Shown one piece after another: positions 15,825-25,400 of a DNA stretch of 64,000 nt; the first letter of the stretch is position 1; each line of letters starts with the position of its first letter. Where the stretch lies: the IMG/VR virus record IMGVR_UViG_3300032753_002463, positions 1 to 64,000 of that record. The stretch is one strand, 5' to 3'. The position numbers and the translations under genes were made by a program. The notes beneath the pieces are model-generated. The model worked only from the letters and a program-made list of their open reading frames with translations. It made no database searches and had not been told where the DNA came from. The DNA comes from a virus.

Positions 15825-16376
15825 TTATCCTATTTCTAAAGTGGTCTGGACATAATTACATTTAAATCCCACCTGAAAGACCGAAAATTCAGGGGTTGTA
15901 GAAGAGTAATTTAATTGAACCTCTGATAATGATGTAAATATTGATTGCTGAAATATATTAGAAGCCATAACAACCCCATTATTATCTAGTAATCTTAAAA
16001 TCATATCAGGTAAATATTCAGCCTTATTTTGGAAATCAAGAAATTCAACTATACAATCATACATAATCCAATAATTAATAAAGCCTTCTCCTAATTTAAA
16101 AGAAATGGTAAAATCCCTTCTTATTAAGTTTTGTAATGTTGTAGATGATTTATAGCTCTGTGTAAAACCACCAGGCCTTGTTTGTATTGCATGATCAATT
16201 AATGTTAGAGTAGGGAAAGAAATTTGTTGAATTGTTGAATTCATAAAATCCCTTAATGTCTCATATGGGATTGGCATTCTTTTTATATAACCAATATATT
16301 TTTTCTCCAATGCCTTACTAAAAAATCCTTTTGGAAATTGGAAAAAAAATGAATTTTGTCTAGCATTTATTAACAT
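15825..16376 (-). CDS. tail tube-fold structural protein (gp19/gp54-like)
   Basis: This 183-residue structural protein has the strand pattern of tail-tube and tube-initiator proteins. FTISFKLGEGFINYWIMYDC is followed by LRLLDNNGVVMAS, then TSLSEVQLNYSS and a final beta strand (FSVFQVGFKCNYV). In phages this fold builds the inner tube or its baseplate-proximal rings. The N-terminus (RQNSFFFQFPKGFFSK) is aromatic. The gene follows the 782-residue protein with TATAAATA in the short gap. The exact T4 counterpart cannot be fixed from sequence alone. Confidence 0.55.
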   Translation of the reverse strand: MLINARQNSFFFQFPKGFFSKALEKKYIGYIKRMPIPYETLRDFMNSTIQQISFPTLTLIDHAIQTRPGGFTQSYKSSTTLQNLIRRDFTISFKLGEGFINYWIMYDCIVEFLDFQNKAEYLPDMILRLLDNNGVVMASNIFQQSIFTSLSEVQLNYSSTTPEFSVFQVGFKCNYVQTTLEIG

Positions 16377-16386
16377 GATGATTATT

Positions 16387-16394
16387 TATTTATA
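16387..16394 (-). promoter_or_regulatory. late-promoter-like element (TATAAATA)
   Basis: An exact TATAAATA octamer on the minus strand overlaps the stop of the 782-residue gene and ends ten bases before the ATG at 16376. It resembles the T4 late promoter box. It could give the small tube-fold gene and the RuvC-like gene their own transcript. Confidence 0.35.
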
Positions 16395-18738
16395 TTGAAA
16401 ATGATGGAGGTACTTGCGAAGATGATTGAGCATTGGAAACAGCAGTAATTGTACCAGTTGTTGGTCCAAGGCCTAAGTAATTAGCATAGTTTAAATATCC
16501 GGTTTGAGCTATTCCATTTATATTTGGATGAACCCTTAAAACAGCTGACAAAAATATTTGTTTGGTTATTCCTTTATATGTATTATATCCAGGTCTACCA
16601 GGAACTGTATAATAGTCTGTTATATCCTGATAGGTTTTTCCTAATGCCTCGTCGCCCGCTACAGAATTAGCTAATGCAGTTATATCAATATTCGGAGCTG
16701 GTGGGTTAACAGCAACTACTGGTGCTGCGATGGAAGCTGGATTAACTGCTACCAAAGGAGCAGTATTAGTAGGCACAATATTTTTAAATATACTGTCCTT
16801 ACTTGTATCAAATGTAGTTTTAATATTACTAGTTAGAACATTTACATTTGCAGTAGCGAGTAAGTTATTAGCTGATACGTTAAGAATAGGGGCAGTTTCA
16901 CCAGAAATCTTTGAAATACTCGCTTTGCCAGAACTTCCTGCTGATCCTGCTGATCCAACGGAAGAAGTAGCTGCATTTTTTAATGCCCTTTCACTTGGTA
17001 GAAGCCATGTCCCATAATATATAGAAGTTTCTATGCCATTCGGTGATAAAGATGTTATAAAAAAATCCCTATTAGAATACCCCTGTATAGTTTTTGAATC
17101 TGCTTCTACTACCCTAAATCCTATTTGACCTTTACTGGGATTTTGAAACGTAGCATCTGTTAAACTAGCAACTCTGAGTTGATTTCCGTTATCCCCCGTG
17201 AATACCATAAAATAATTGGAATTGTTTCCTAAATCTAATATAGTATTTTCAGCACCTGGATTATTATTGAATACTCTAAAACTATAATAATTATCGAAAG
17301 GATTTACAATAATTTGTAAACTCCCTTGCCCGTAAGCTATAGTTGAACTAACACCAGAGGATTGACCACTACTACTAACAATATTAGCAATTGTTAAATT
17401 TTGTTCTGATATACTAATATTTCCATACTCAAAAAATGCAGGTACATATTTAGTTACTACGCTATTTATGGGATTAACATTTATATTATAAGCACTAGTT
17501 ATATCAGAAGATTGAGTTATTTTGTTATAAACCTTTAATGGATATGGATCATTTCTAAGTTGTATCTTATTTAAGCCAGCACCATATAAAGAAACTTCGG
17601 TAGATGTAACACTTGCAGTTCTGAGTATACTTGTATTAGTAACCTTATTTACTAAACTAACATTATAATCTATAGTAAATGAAGTAGATCTAGAATTCAT
17701 AACAATCGGCCTGAAAATTAAAGGCGCATCAAATCCAGAGGTTTGTATAGTTTGGAACCTAGATGTTTCTATTAAACTTAATCCTAACTGTTCGGATACT
17801 ATAATCTCATTTACTACATAATAAAGATTCCCTAATGAGTTCTCAGTGTATACAAACTGATCAATAAATTCCCCTTGCCAAGTTGGATAATATTCCCAAT
17901 AATTTAATGACGTATTTTCATTTAAAACCGCGGCCAAATAAGCATATTCATCACTAGGATTTAATACTGCGGTATTAACTAGATTAGTTATATAGGTATA
18001 ATATCCATTAACTTGCGTAGTTGTAGTTATCTCATACGAAGTAATATTAAAAGGAGTACCAGTTGCAAATCCACCACCATTAGAACTTATTAGGGCAGCT
18101 AAAGTTTCTGCTTGTGTAGCAGGAGACCCAGATTGTGTATTAAATTCTAAACACATATCATATAGTGCAGGAATCTTAACTTCAACATACTTATCAAATA
18201 TAGATCCATTATAATAAATCTGGTCTGAATTGATAGTAACTGTACTATTAATATTGCTCTTTTCTACTACAATCTGCGCAACAACACTATTTATACCACT
18301 ATTCTCCTTATACTTAATCTGTAATATAACCCCATCTATACCAGGAAAATTATAACCGCTTAAAAAGTGAAATCTAACAGTATCATATTGAACTACTATA
18401 TTGCTGGGAAAAGTAACTGCTATATTTGCAGTTGGTGTTAACTTATTATTGTAATCTAGATATTGTGTAATATAATTAATATCCAGATCAACAAAGGTAC
18501 TATCGGATATTTGAACTGCACTAGTCTCTCTAGTATTCCCTGTTATATCAACGTCGCTTAAACTATTTAATATCTGGACATTATTATAATATCCATTATA
18601 AATTTTTTCAAATCCAACAGTAGTAGGACCAAAATTAACAGGATATTCCTCTAATGTTGGTAAACTCGTGTACATATATTCCATTAAAACATATGGAAGT
18701 ATATTTATAAATTTACTCGTTGATGTGTAACTCGCCAT
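16390..18738 (-). CDS. virion structural protein, probable baseplate/tail component
   Basis: This 782-residue, Asn/Thr/Ser-rich, beta-rich protein lies in the tail block. The N-terminus (TSKFINILPYVLMEYMYTS) is hydrophobic but not a clear signal peptide. The body resembles stacked beta domains (FRPIVMNSRSTSFTIDYN). The C-terminal portion has an alanine- and serine-rich linker (about residues 580-680) and ends with a small helical domain containing YQDITDYYTVPGRPGYNTY. It lies 18 bases from the spanin-like gene. No family is recognised. Its position between fibre genes and a tube-fold gene argues for a tail or baseplate role. Confidence 0.6.
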   Translation of the reverse strand: MASYTSTSKFINILPYVLMEYMYTSLPTLEEYPVNFGPTTVGFEKIYNGYYNNVQILNSLSDVDITGNTRETSAVQISDSTFVDLDINYITQYLDYNNKLTPTANIAVTFPSNIVVQYDTVRFHFLSGYNFPGIDGVILQIKYKENSGINSVVAQIVVEKSNINSTVTINSDQIYYNGSIFDKYVEVKIPALYDMCLEFNTQSGSPATQAETLAALISSNGGGFATGTPFNITSYEITTTTQVNGYYTYITNLVNTAVLNPSDEYAYLAAVLNENTSLNYWEYYPTWQGEFIDQFVYTENSLGNLYYVVNEIIVSEQLGLSLIETSRFQTIQTSGFDAPLIFRPIVMNSRSTSFTIDYNVSLVNKVTNTSILRTASVTSTEVSLYGAGLNKIQLRNDPYPLKVYNKITQSSDITSAYNINVNPINSVVTKYVPAFFEYGNISISEQNLTIANIVSSSGQSSGVSSTIAYGQGSLQIIVNPFDNYYSFRVFNNNPGAENTILDLGNNSNYFMVFTGDNGNQLRVASLTDATFQNPSKGQIGFRVVEADSKTIQGYSNRDFFITSLSPNGIETSIYYGTWLLPSERALKNAATSSVGSAGSAGSSGKASISKISGETAPILNVSANNLLATANVNVLTSNIKTTFDTSKDSIFKNIVPTNTAPLVAVNPASIAAPVVAVNPPAPNIDITALANSVAGDEALGKTYQDITDYYTVPGRPGYNTYKGITKQIFLSAVLRVHPNINGIAQTGYLNYANYLGLGPTTGTITAVSNAQSSSQVPPSFSI

Positions 18739-18740
18739 TT

Positions 18741-18750
18741 TTTATATATC
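18741..18750 (-). promoter_or_regulatory. late-promoter-like element (GATATATAAA)
   Basis: GATATATAAA on the minus strand ends two bases before the ATG of the 782-residue gene. The same 10-mer precedes the starts at 9109 and 22411. Lying this close to the ATG, it would act as a promoter only for a leaderless transcript. It may instead be part of an A-rich translation-start signal. Confidence 0.35.
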
Positions 18751-18756
18751 CCTTAT

Positions 18757-19509
18757 TTACCAGGTCAAAAGATTATACTGAATACCAACTCCTATATAAA
18801 TTCCAGTTTTCGCCTGGGAAGTTATACCAACTCCACCCTGTATCCCTAATCCCCAATTTTTCTTTGGGAAGAAGGATTTTATAACATCAGATTTTTTTGG
18901 ATCTATTAAGGATCCATCTATTTTAGTAAATTGTAAATCCGGGTAATCAGATCTTAAAAATATACGTAATTTATCATTCTCTTCCTGTAATCCTGTAATA
19001 ATATTGAATCCCGTATTATCCTTATTTATTTTAGTTTTTAGTATCTTAACATTCCTATTTTTATCTATATTAATAGTTGTAACTACTAATAATTTCTTAT
19101 AGTTATTACTATCATAATTAATAGTTAAACTGTCGGAAATTTCATAGGTAGTATCATTAACTTCTTTTATAGAACCAATAATTTGTTTTGTAGTATCAGA
19201 ATTAATTTTACCAGTCCCTGTTTCTATATAGATAACTTTTCCTTTTTCCTTTTTTACCTGATCATCTAAAGACTTATTCAGATCTTTAAGACCCCCATTT
19301 TCCGCTATTAATGCTTGCTTGCTAAATTCTATTTGGCCACTCTTATCTTTTTCTATTTTTACAGTATCCTTTAATGCTTGTAGATTGGAGAGATAGATTG
19401 CATTTTTATTGTTACTATCCTTTTTATCATTGCACTGTTTTAAATTTAGGAAGACTAATCCTAAAATAACAGCAGCTAGAACGAACATTATATTGATTGA
19501 CTTAAACAT
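18757..19509 (-). CDS. membrane-anchored coiled-coil protein, spanin (Rz)-like
   Basis: The ATG at 19507-19509 gives a 250-residue protein beginning MFKSINIMFVLAAVILGLVF, one N-terminal membrane segment, followed by a Cys and a charged coiled-coil stretch (about residues 30-110). The C-terminal part contains FLRSDYPDLQF, a DPKKSDVIKSFF segment and a glycine-rich end (GVGIQYNLL). This layout (anchor, periplasmic coil, C-terminal beta part) matches a family I recall from Bacteroidota phages and resembles inner-membrane spanins that help disrupt the outer membrane at lysis. An in-frame start at 19560 exists but overlaps the upstream gene more. No holin or endolysin gene is visible nearby, so a lysis role is tentative. 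Confidence 0.55.
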   Translation of the reverse strand: MFKSINIMFVLAAVILGLVFLNLKQCNDKKDSNNKNAIYLSNLQALKDTVKIEKDKSGQIEFSKQALIAENGGLKDLNKSLDDQVKKEKGKVIYIETGTGKINSDTTKQIIGSIKEVNDTTYEISDSLTINYDSNNYKKLLVVTTINIDKNRNVKILKTKINKDNTGFNIITGLQEENDKLRIFLRSDYPDLQFTKIDGSLIDPKKSDVIKSFFPKKNWGLGIQGGVGITSQAKTGIYIGVGIQYNLLTW

Positions 19510-19789
19510 TTTTTTTAATTTTATATTCCAAGATAGCAGGATCAAATTCTCCTGGACCATATTTTTTTTCTATTACGTCCCAAAATTCCAATTCCACATT
19601 TCGGAAAGTTGCTAATTTTTCAACCTCTAATTTTATACTATACTCTAATTCATATAATTTTTCCGAATCCTTGATTTTTAATCTACCATCCAATCTATTT
19701 AATTGATCCTCATATTTCTCAATATTAGCATGAATTTTAGTATATTCCTGTATTAGAGCTACTATAAATGCTTTTTCGTTAGTTGTCAT
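19502..19789 (-). CDS. hypothetical coiled-coil protein (95 aa)
   Basis: This 95-residue protein begins MTTNEKAFIVALIQEYTKIH and is predicted to be almost wholly helical, with heptad-like spacing (EKYEDQLNRLDGRLKIKD). It overlaps the spanin-like gene by eight bases and follows directly on the fibre gene at 19790, so it may be a fibre assembly helper or a lysis accessory. No family is recognised. Confidence 0.55.
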   Translation of the reverse strand: MTTNEKAFIVALIQEYTKIHANIEKYEDQLNRLDGRLKIKDSEKLYELEYSIKLEVEKLATFRNVELEFWDVIEKKYGPGEFDPAILEYKIKKNV

Positions 19790-22411
19790 TTATTTTTGTT
19801 TTAGTAATTCAATTTCTTTTCTAAGATCTGCTACTTGTTCCATTAATTCCTGGACACTCTTTGTCAATATTGGAATTAGTTTTCCAGGATCATATCCTTC
19901 AACCTCGCCATCTTTATTTATAGATACTGCCTCTGGAATAATTTCAAAAACTTCTTCTGCAATAAAACCAATATCATGTCTGCCATCTTTTTTCCAATTA
20001 AAGCTTACTGGATTTAATTTAGCTAATTGATCCAATCCTAATGTTAAAGGTTCTATCGAATCTTTTAATTTTCTACTAGATGGGTAGAAAAATCCAGAGG
20101 ATGCAAATCCGCCAACAGATCTAACAGTACCATTACAACTTATATCTCCATACGTAAATAAAGAAACTGTATCTGGTCCATAGCTACTCAAAGAGGAATC
20201 GAATGAAACATTACTAATAGAAGTACCCCCTGTTAATATAGATCTTTTACCTAAAGTTATTTTACCATCCCACGTTATAGTAGCATAAGTATTACCATTT
20301 CTAGTATAATGATCATAATCTGTAATTGTTAATGCTTTCGGGGTTCCCTTACTTCCAGTAAAACAAACAGTAGTAGCTCCAATAATTCCACTTGGGGTAC
20401 TATCTGATTCTTTAGCAAGATTTATTCCATTCATTCCATCTCCACCAGAATCTCCAACAACTTTCACTCTATTCACCGAGCCAAAAGGAGCAGGTGTTGG
20501 TTGACATCCAGTTGGCCAATATGTTATTGCACTTGGTATTTGCCATGCTGGTGTTGTTGTCGCTCTTGGCCCAAAATATGCACCCTGTCCAGCATAATCA
20601 TCTTCTACACTTAAGTTTGTACGTCCGTCAGGAACAATTGAGTTTTGTCCATTTATTCTAACTCCTGTTTGATATGTCTGTACTACATTAGTTCCATTAA
20701 CGCCTAACACTACCCTAGCACCCGTGGTAGATGGACCCCAAAGACGAGAGAAAAGATTCAATACATCTCCTTGTCCAGCAGTTGTCATATGGGTACCTAC
20801 TCCATATTGGGAAACTATTTGATATTGTGTAATTGGATCAGGTGTCGTAGGAGATGCACTGCTATAACTTCCGGGTCCGGTTGGATTACTAGCACCATGA
20901 TAATACCCAGCAAAAAATGTACCAGTTGGAATTGGACCCGTTGCAGAAACATATTCTTGTGAAAGGTTATTAATAATCGAATTATTAAAGGGATATATGG
21001 TAGAATCTCCCCAGGACAACCAAGCATTTGGACCAGTAGGATTATCCAATCTTGATTGGAATACAGCGCCATTACCTTGCCCAGAGATCAAAACTTTTGG
21101 GGTTACAAATGTTCCAGTTGAGCCAGTATAAGTATATGCCTCTGTAGCACCCAATAAATATCCGGTAGCACCAGGTCCAGTTCCAGCAGGAGTGCCATAT
21201 GAATTAAATCCAGTAGCACCAACCCTAAATCCACTTTCCACACCAAAATATCCAGCTGGCATAGCAAATGAATTATAAGAATCTGTTTGAGCAATAGATC
21301 CACTACCCTTGACAATTAAATTATTAGCTGCTGATCCTGTTGCTCCTATTCTTAATCCTTTTTCTATGCTAACGTATCCACCAGAAAGACCAAAATTATT
21401 ATAGCTATCATTAAGAGCAAAGGAAGCAGACCCCTTAACTGCTAAGGTATTAGCAATTGCTGTTGTTTTTATACCGGCGCCTGTTGCATTTACACTAAAA
21501 TATGGAGTTGATGAAGAACCCGTTGATCCACTTGGAAGTACCTGAAAATACCCAAGAGAAGCAAAATTAACTATTGTTCCTCCTGTTAATCCGCTAGTTT
21601 CTACCTTATTTAGTCCATTAGAATTAAGTCCTATATTTCCTCCTGTTGTTATTATATCCCAGCTACCTATAGGATTATAGAATCTAACGTCCCAAATATT
21701 AGGTGTACCTGCAGTTGCTCCCGCACCCGGAGACGTGGACCATTTTATAACAGGATTATGGGTATTACTAAAAGTAGAAGAAGTTGAATTAGCACTATCT
21801 AAATCTACACGTCCAAATGAAATAAGGTTACTATATGTTGTTGTTAATGAAGTTGCTATTTTAAATTTAGATTTTTCTGAATTTAAGCCATATAAAGTAG
21901 AACCTGCATAATTTGTTCCCGTACTATTAATACCCCAATCTGATAGCAATAGAGAAAAAATTCCTGCATCATCTTGACTATAATATGTAATATCTGAATC
22001 AAAGGAGGATGTTGATGTATTCCAGTTACTACCTGTGTTAGAGAATAATTGATCTGCCCTAAGATTATATCCTGAATCAATCCAACCTAATCCAGTTCCT
22101 GAAGGCCCATAGCGAAGAATTTCTTTATCAGCATCTCTTAACCAATAATCACCCGATATAGGTATTCCTAATGGACTTCCAGAGGTAGGTCCAGAAGCAG
22201 AAACAAACCATTTAGATCCTTCTTGCCCCTGAGGGCCAGCAACCCCTATTTCCCCTTGTGGGCCAGGGGGTCCAGTAATTCCTACCCTTCCTGGAATTCC
22301 TTGTGGGCCTCCTCCAGCAGTAAGTATCTGGTCATTATTATAATTAATCTTATCAATTAATGTTGTCTGGCTGTCTCCAGCTTGTAGTACTAATAAGTTA
22401 ATTTTAGACAT
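19790..22411 (-). CDS. tail fibre with collagen-like repeat and S74 intramolecular chaperone
   Basis: This 873-residue receptor-binding fibre has residues 1-33 as a probable attachment segment. Residues about 34-65 form a collagen-like Gly-x-y run (GPPGPQGEIGVAGPQGQEG). A long beta-rich shaft full of Gly, Ser and Thr follows. The last about 97 residues form an endosialidase-type chaperone domain (peptidase S74), recognisable from SSRKLKDSIEPL, VSFNWKKDG, DIGFIAEEV and a final heptad coil (ELMEQVADLRKEIELLKQK). The S74 domain folds the trimer and then usually cuts itself off, with Ser and Lys near the S-x-R-x-L-K motif acting in cleavage. Both are present. A GATATATAAA element precedes the start. 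Host-range role is inferred from family knowledge. Confidence 0.88.
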   Translation of the reverse strand: MSKINLLVLQAGDSQTTLIDKINYNNDQILTAGGGPQGIPGRVGITGPPGPQGEIGVAGPQGQEGSKWFVSASGPTSGSPLGIPISGDYWLRDADKEILRYGPSGTGLGWIDSGYNLRADQLFSNTGSNWNTSTSSFDSDITYYSQDDAGIFSLLLSDWGINSTGTNYAGSTLYGLNSEKSKFKIATSLTTTYSNLISFGRVDLDSANSTSSTFSNTHNPVIKWSTSPGAGATAGTPNIWDVRFYNPIGSWDIITTGGNIGLNSNGLNKVETSGLTGGTIVNFASLGYFQVLPSGSTGSSSTPYFSVNATGAGIKTTAIANTLAVKGSASFALNDSYNNFGLSGGYVSIEKGLRIGATGSAANNLIVKGSGSIAQTDSYNSFAMPAGYFGVESGFRVGATGFNSYGTPAGTGPGATGYLLGATEAYTYTGSTGTFVTPKVLISGQGNGAVFQSRLDNPTGPNAWLSWGDSTIYPFNNSIINNLSQEYVSATGPIPTGTFFAGYYHGASNPTGPGSYSSASPTTPDPITQYQIVSQYGVGTHMTTAGQGDVLNLFSRLWGPSTTGARVVLGVNGTNVVQTYQTGVRINGQNSIVPDGRTNLSVEDDYAGQGAYFGPRATTTPAWQIPSAITYWPTGCQPTPAPFGSVNRVKVVGDSGGDGMNGINLAKESDSTPSGIIGATTVCFTGSKGTPKALTITDYDHYTRNGNTYATITWDGKITLGKRSILTGGTSISNVSFDSSLSSYGPDTVSLFTYGDISCNGTVRSVGGFASSGFFYPSSRKLKDSIEPLTLGLDQLAKLNPVSFNWKKDGRHDIGFIAEEVFEIIPEAVSINKDGEVEGYDPGKLIPILTKSVQELMEQVADLRKEIELLKQK

Positions 22412-22422
22412 TCTCTTTTATT

Positions 22423-22432
22423 TTTATATATC
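22423..22432 (-). promoter_or_regulatory. late-promoter-like element (GATATATAAA)
   Basis: GATATATAAA on the minus strand ends 11 bases upstream of the fibre ATG at 22411, in the 39-base gap after the 1873-residue gene. It is identical to the elements at 9119-9128 and 18741-18750. Confidence 0.45.
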
Positions 22433-22450
22433 AATCCTTTTTTGTCTCAA

Positions 22451-25400
22451 CTATATTTTAGAAAGATTATACGAAAAAGCTACTTGATAATCATACGTTG
22501 CATCCTTATTAAGGGTAAATTGGTATTCAAGTGGGCTTGTTTCGATTATATTTACCTGATCTAAAATATAAAATCCATTTTTAATTTTATCATGATCATT
22601 CAAATTAGTCACTAATGTAGCTAAACCCGTTACATTTGGTGTTTTCTTAATGTAGACATTAATTTTATCAGCCTTAAATATTGGTACTACATTCAGAGAC
22701 AAGTATTCATTTATATCATCACTTAATGTAGAATTAGTTCCGGTACCAAAATCAGGTAAGAGAAGCCTATTAAATGTAGCTCCTGCGCCACAGGAATCAA
22801 AATAATTTATCAAACTTCTATCTACTAAAAGAACGACCTTTATTTGAGTGTCTGTTTCCTCCCAAAATATTTCATAATTTGGATATAATTCAACACTTAA
22901 ATCAAATACATCAGTTATAGATGTTGGATATAATGCCTGCTGTTGTATTAACATACTAGCGGGGGTTTTCATTATTTTACTACCGAAATAATTTTTTTCT
23001 TCCAACATAGATCTAGTTCCTGGAACTAATTCATAAGTATTTTTCCCTATATAATTCCTATATCTTCCTGGATCCCAAGTACTTTCAAAAATAAACATAT
23101 TTCTAATATCAAAAGGACTTTCCCCTATTAAGGGATAAACTTCCTGATAGCCTGAATTCGGATCAATAGTAAAAGGATTATTTAGAGCATATTTGTTATA
23201 GGATATATTTTTTATTATGCCAAAATTATTTTTTTCTATACCCAATTTAGCATTCTTGTAAGAAAGGTTCTCTTCCACCATTATTGTTCCACCTGCAAAT
23301 CTTTCCCCATTTAGTTCATAATAAAGAGTATCTGGAGCGTCATAAGGAACTACGAATGTCATTGAATTTCCAGAAATCGTATTATAAAAAATTCCATTAA
23401 CAAATTGATTGACCCCAGTACCATCATTCTGTAAATTAGAAATAACTATATCGCCATTTATTTCTGTATTTGGAGATAGACCAAATCCAGGAGAAAAGAA
23501 ATTAGTATAATTAAAGGTATATGTTAATCCTCTAACTAATCTTAAATTTTGTCTAATATTACCATCTATCTCTATTTCATAAGTAGATCCAATATGGGCA
23601 AATAATGACGACGATGTTTTTTCCGATAAAGTTATACTCAATATCAGTTGTTCATTTTCTAATACATCATTTTTGAATGAAGAAAATGGTACGAGATCCC
23701 TAAATTTAGGATTATATCCTCCGCCATATCTATAATATTCATTAATTGAATTACTGGTAGCCATATTATACCCAACCACAACCTTAGCTAAAGATTGCGG
23801 CTTATTTAAATCCTCAATCGGATAAAGATTAGTATTTTGAACAAATGCAGATGGTTCTAAAACATCTATCACAAAAGTTTCATTTGATTCAACGGTAATT
23901 AAATTTGTAGAGTCCCAATCATATGTATAATATTTTACATAAGGATCTTCAGAGCCTAATAATAATGCTATATCAGCAAATGATATTTTTTCCAATAATT
24001 TTTTCCAATAGCTAGATCCTCCTTCTTTTTGATAGACTGCTTTAGCTGCTATACCATTATAATCTACATTAACCGGAGCTAGAGCAAAGATCGGAGGGGG
24101 GAATCCAACATTAGTGAAATTTGGCATATAAGAGCCAGAAATAGGTATAGGATCTACCTGATTAAAATATATTTCGTCCTTCCCTGCACCAACAGGCCAA
24201 GGTAAAGTATACCAGTTATCAGCAGTTATTTCATTTGGTGAATAGAAACTAAATAATCCATTTTCATTAGTTCCATTAATTGTTAATGGAGGCGAAGCTG
24301 ATACATCGTATGGAGAGCCTGGACCAGATATTGGTGTAGATGGTAAATAAAAACTATTTATTTCATCTCTTAAATCAGTGTTATATTCACTATTTAATAT
24401 AGCAGGAATAACCCCACTACCATTAATCGTTGCACTATTAAATAAAGGGGATATACCTAATGAACCTGAGTCAAAACTAAAATTCAGGCTCGCAGATAAT
24501 TTAATATCAGAAATGGTAGAAATATATTCAGTCGCAGGACTTCCAACACCAGGTGTTAGTATTAATTTATCTTCCAATGAATATAAGCTCATGTAATCTA
24601 AGCCACCATAAATTCCGGTCGGATTAAAATTCCAGCTATTCCCTTTTATTGTAGGACTAGAATTTATTTCATTCCAATATTTCCATGCATCAACAAATCT
24701 AGAATCGCTATTTATAATGCTAATTACAAATGTAACAGTTTTAAATGTACTATTTTCATATATCTTATATGTAATTGGAGGTGTTGGTGTATAAGGATCT
24801 GGATCATCCATAGGTTTGATAATACAAGAAAACCTATAGCCATCATAAGTAGTATCGCTTGATTTGAATACACCTCTTGTCCCTGTCTGAATAGAAGAAT
24901 CTGTTCTTCCCTTAATTTGAACCTTTACTCCCCTAAAAATAGTTTCGCTATATCCACTTGCTGGGTTATATTCAAAAACAGTATATCTCTCAGATATTGG
25001 GTTTCCCTCTGCTGATTTAAATTTTCCAAAATTTTGGAAATAATCCGAACCATCTACTGTAAAATAATTCTGGAAATAATCTGCAATACTTGGACTTGCA
25101 TTAGTCAATTGAGTCAAATCCAATATAGACGAGCAATAATTTAATGAGCTTTCTACTAATGTATCAGGAGAATCTAATCTTGGGGATTCAATTAAATACC
25201 ATTCATTAGTGAAAAATCTTGGATCTCTGCCTACACTAAAGAAACTAGGAGAGAAATTGAAAGGAGTAAATGCTGGATGTACATTTAATCTATACTCATT
25301 ACCTCTAGCATCTGTTCCCCCATCATAAACCCATTTTTGGATATAAGGAATAATCCTTGATACAGTAACAAATTCCTTTTGATAATTTTCTTTCAAGACT

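Noticed and set aside
20771-22080. Several short frames within the S74 fibre
   Set aside because: The fibre frame is continuous with clear N- and C-terminal domains. The short frames have biased, unlikely compositions.
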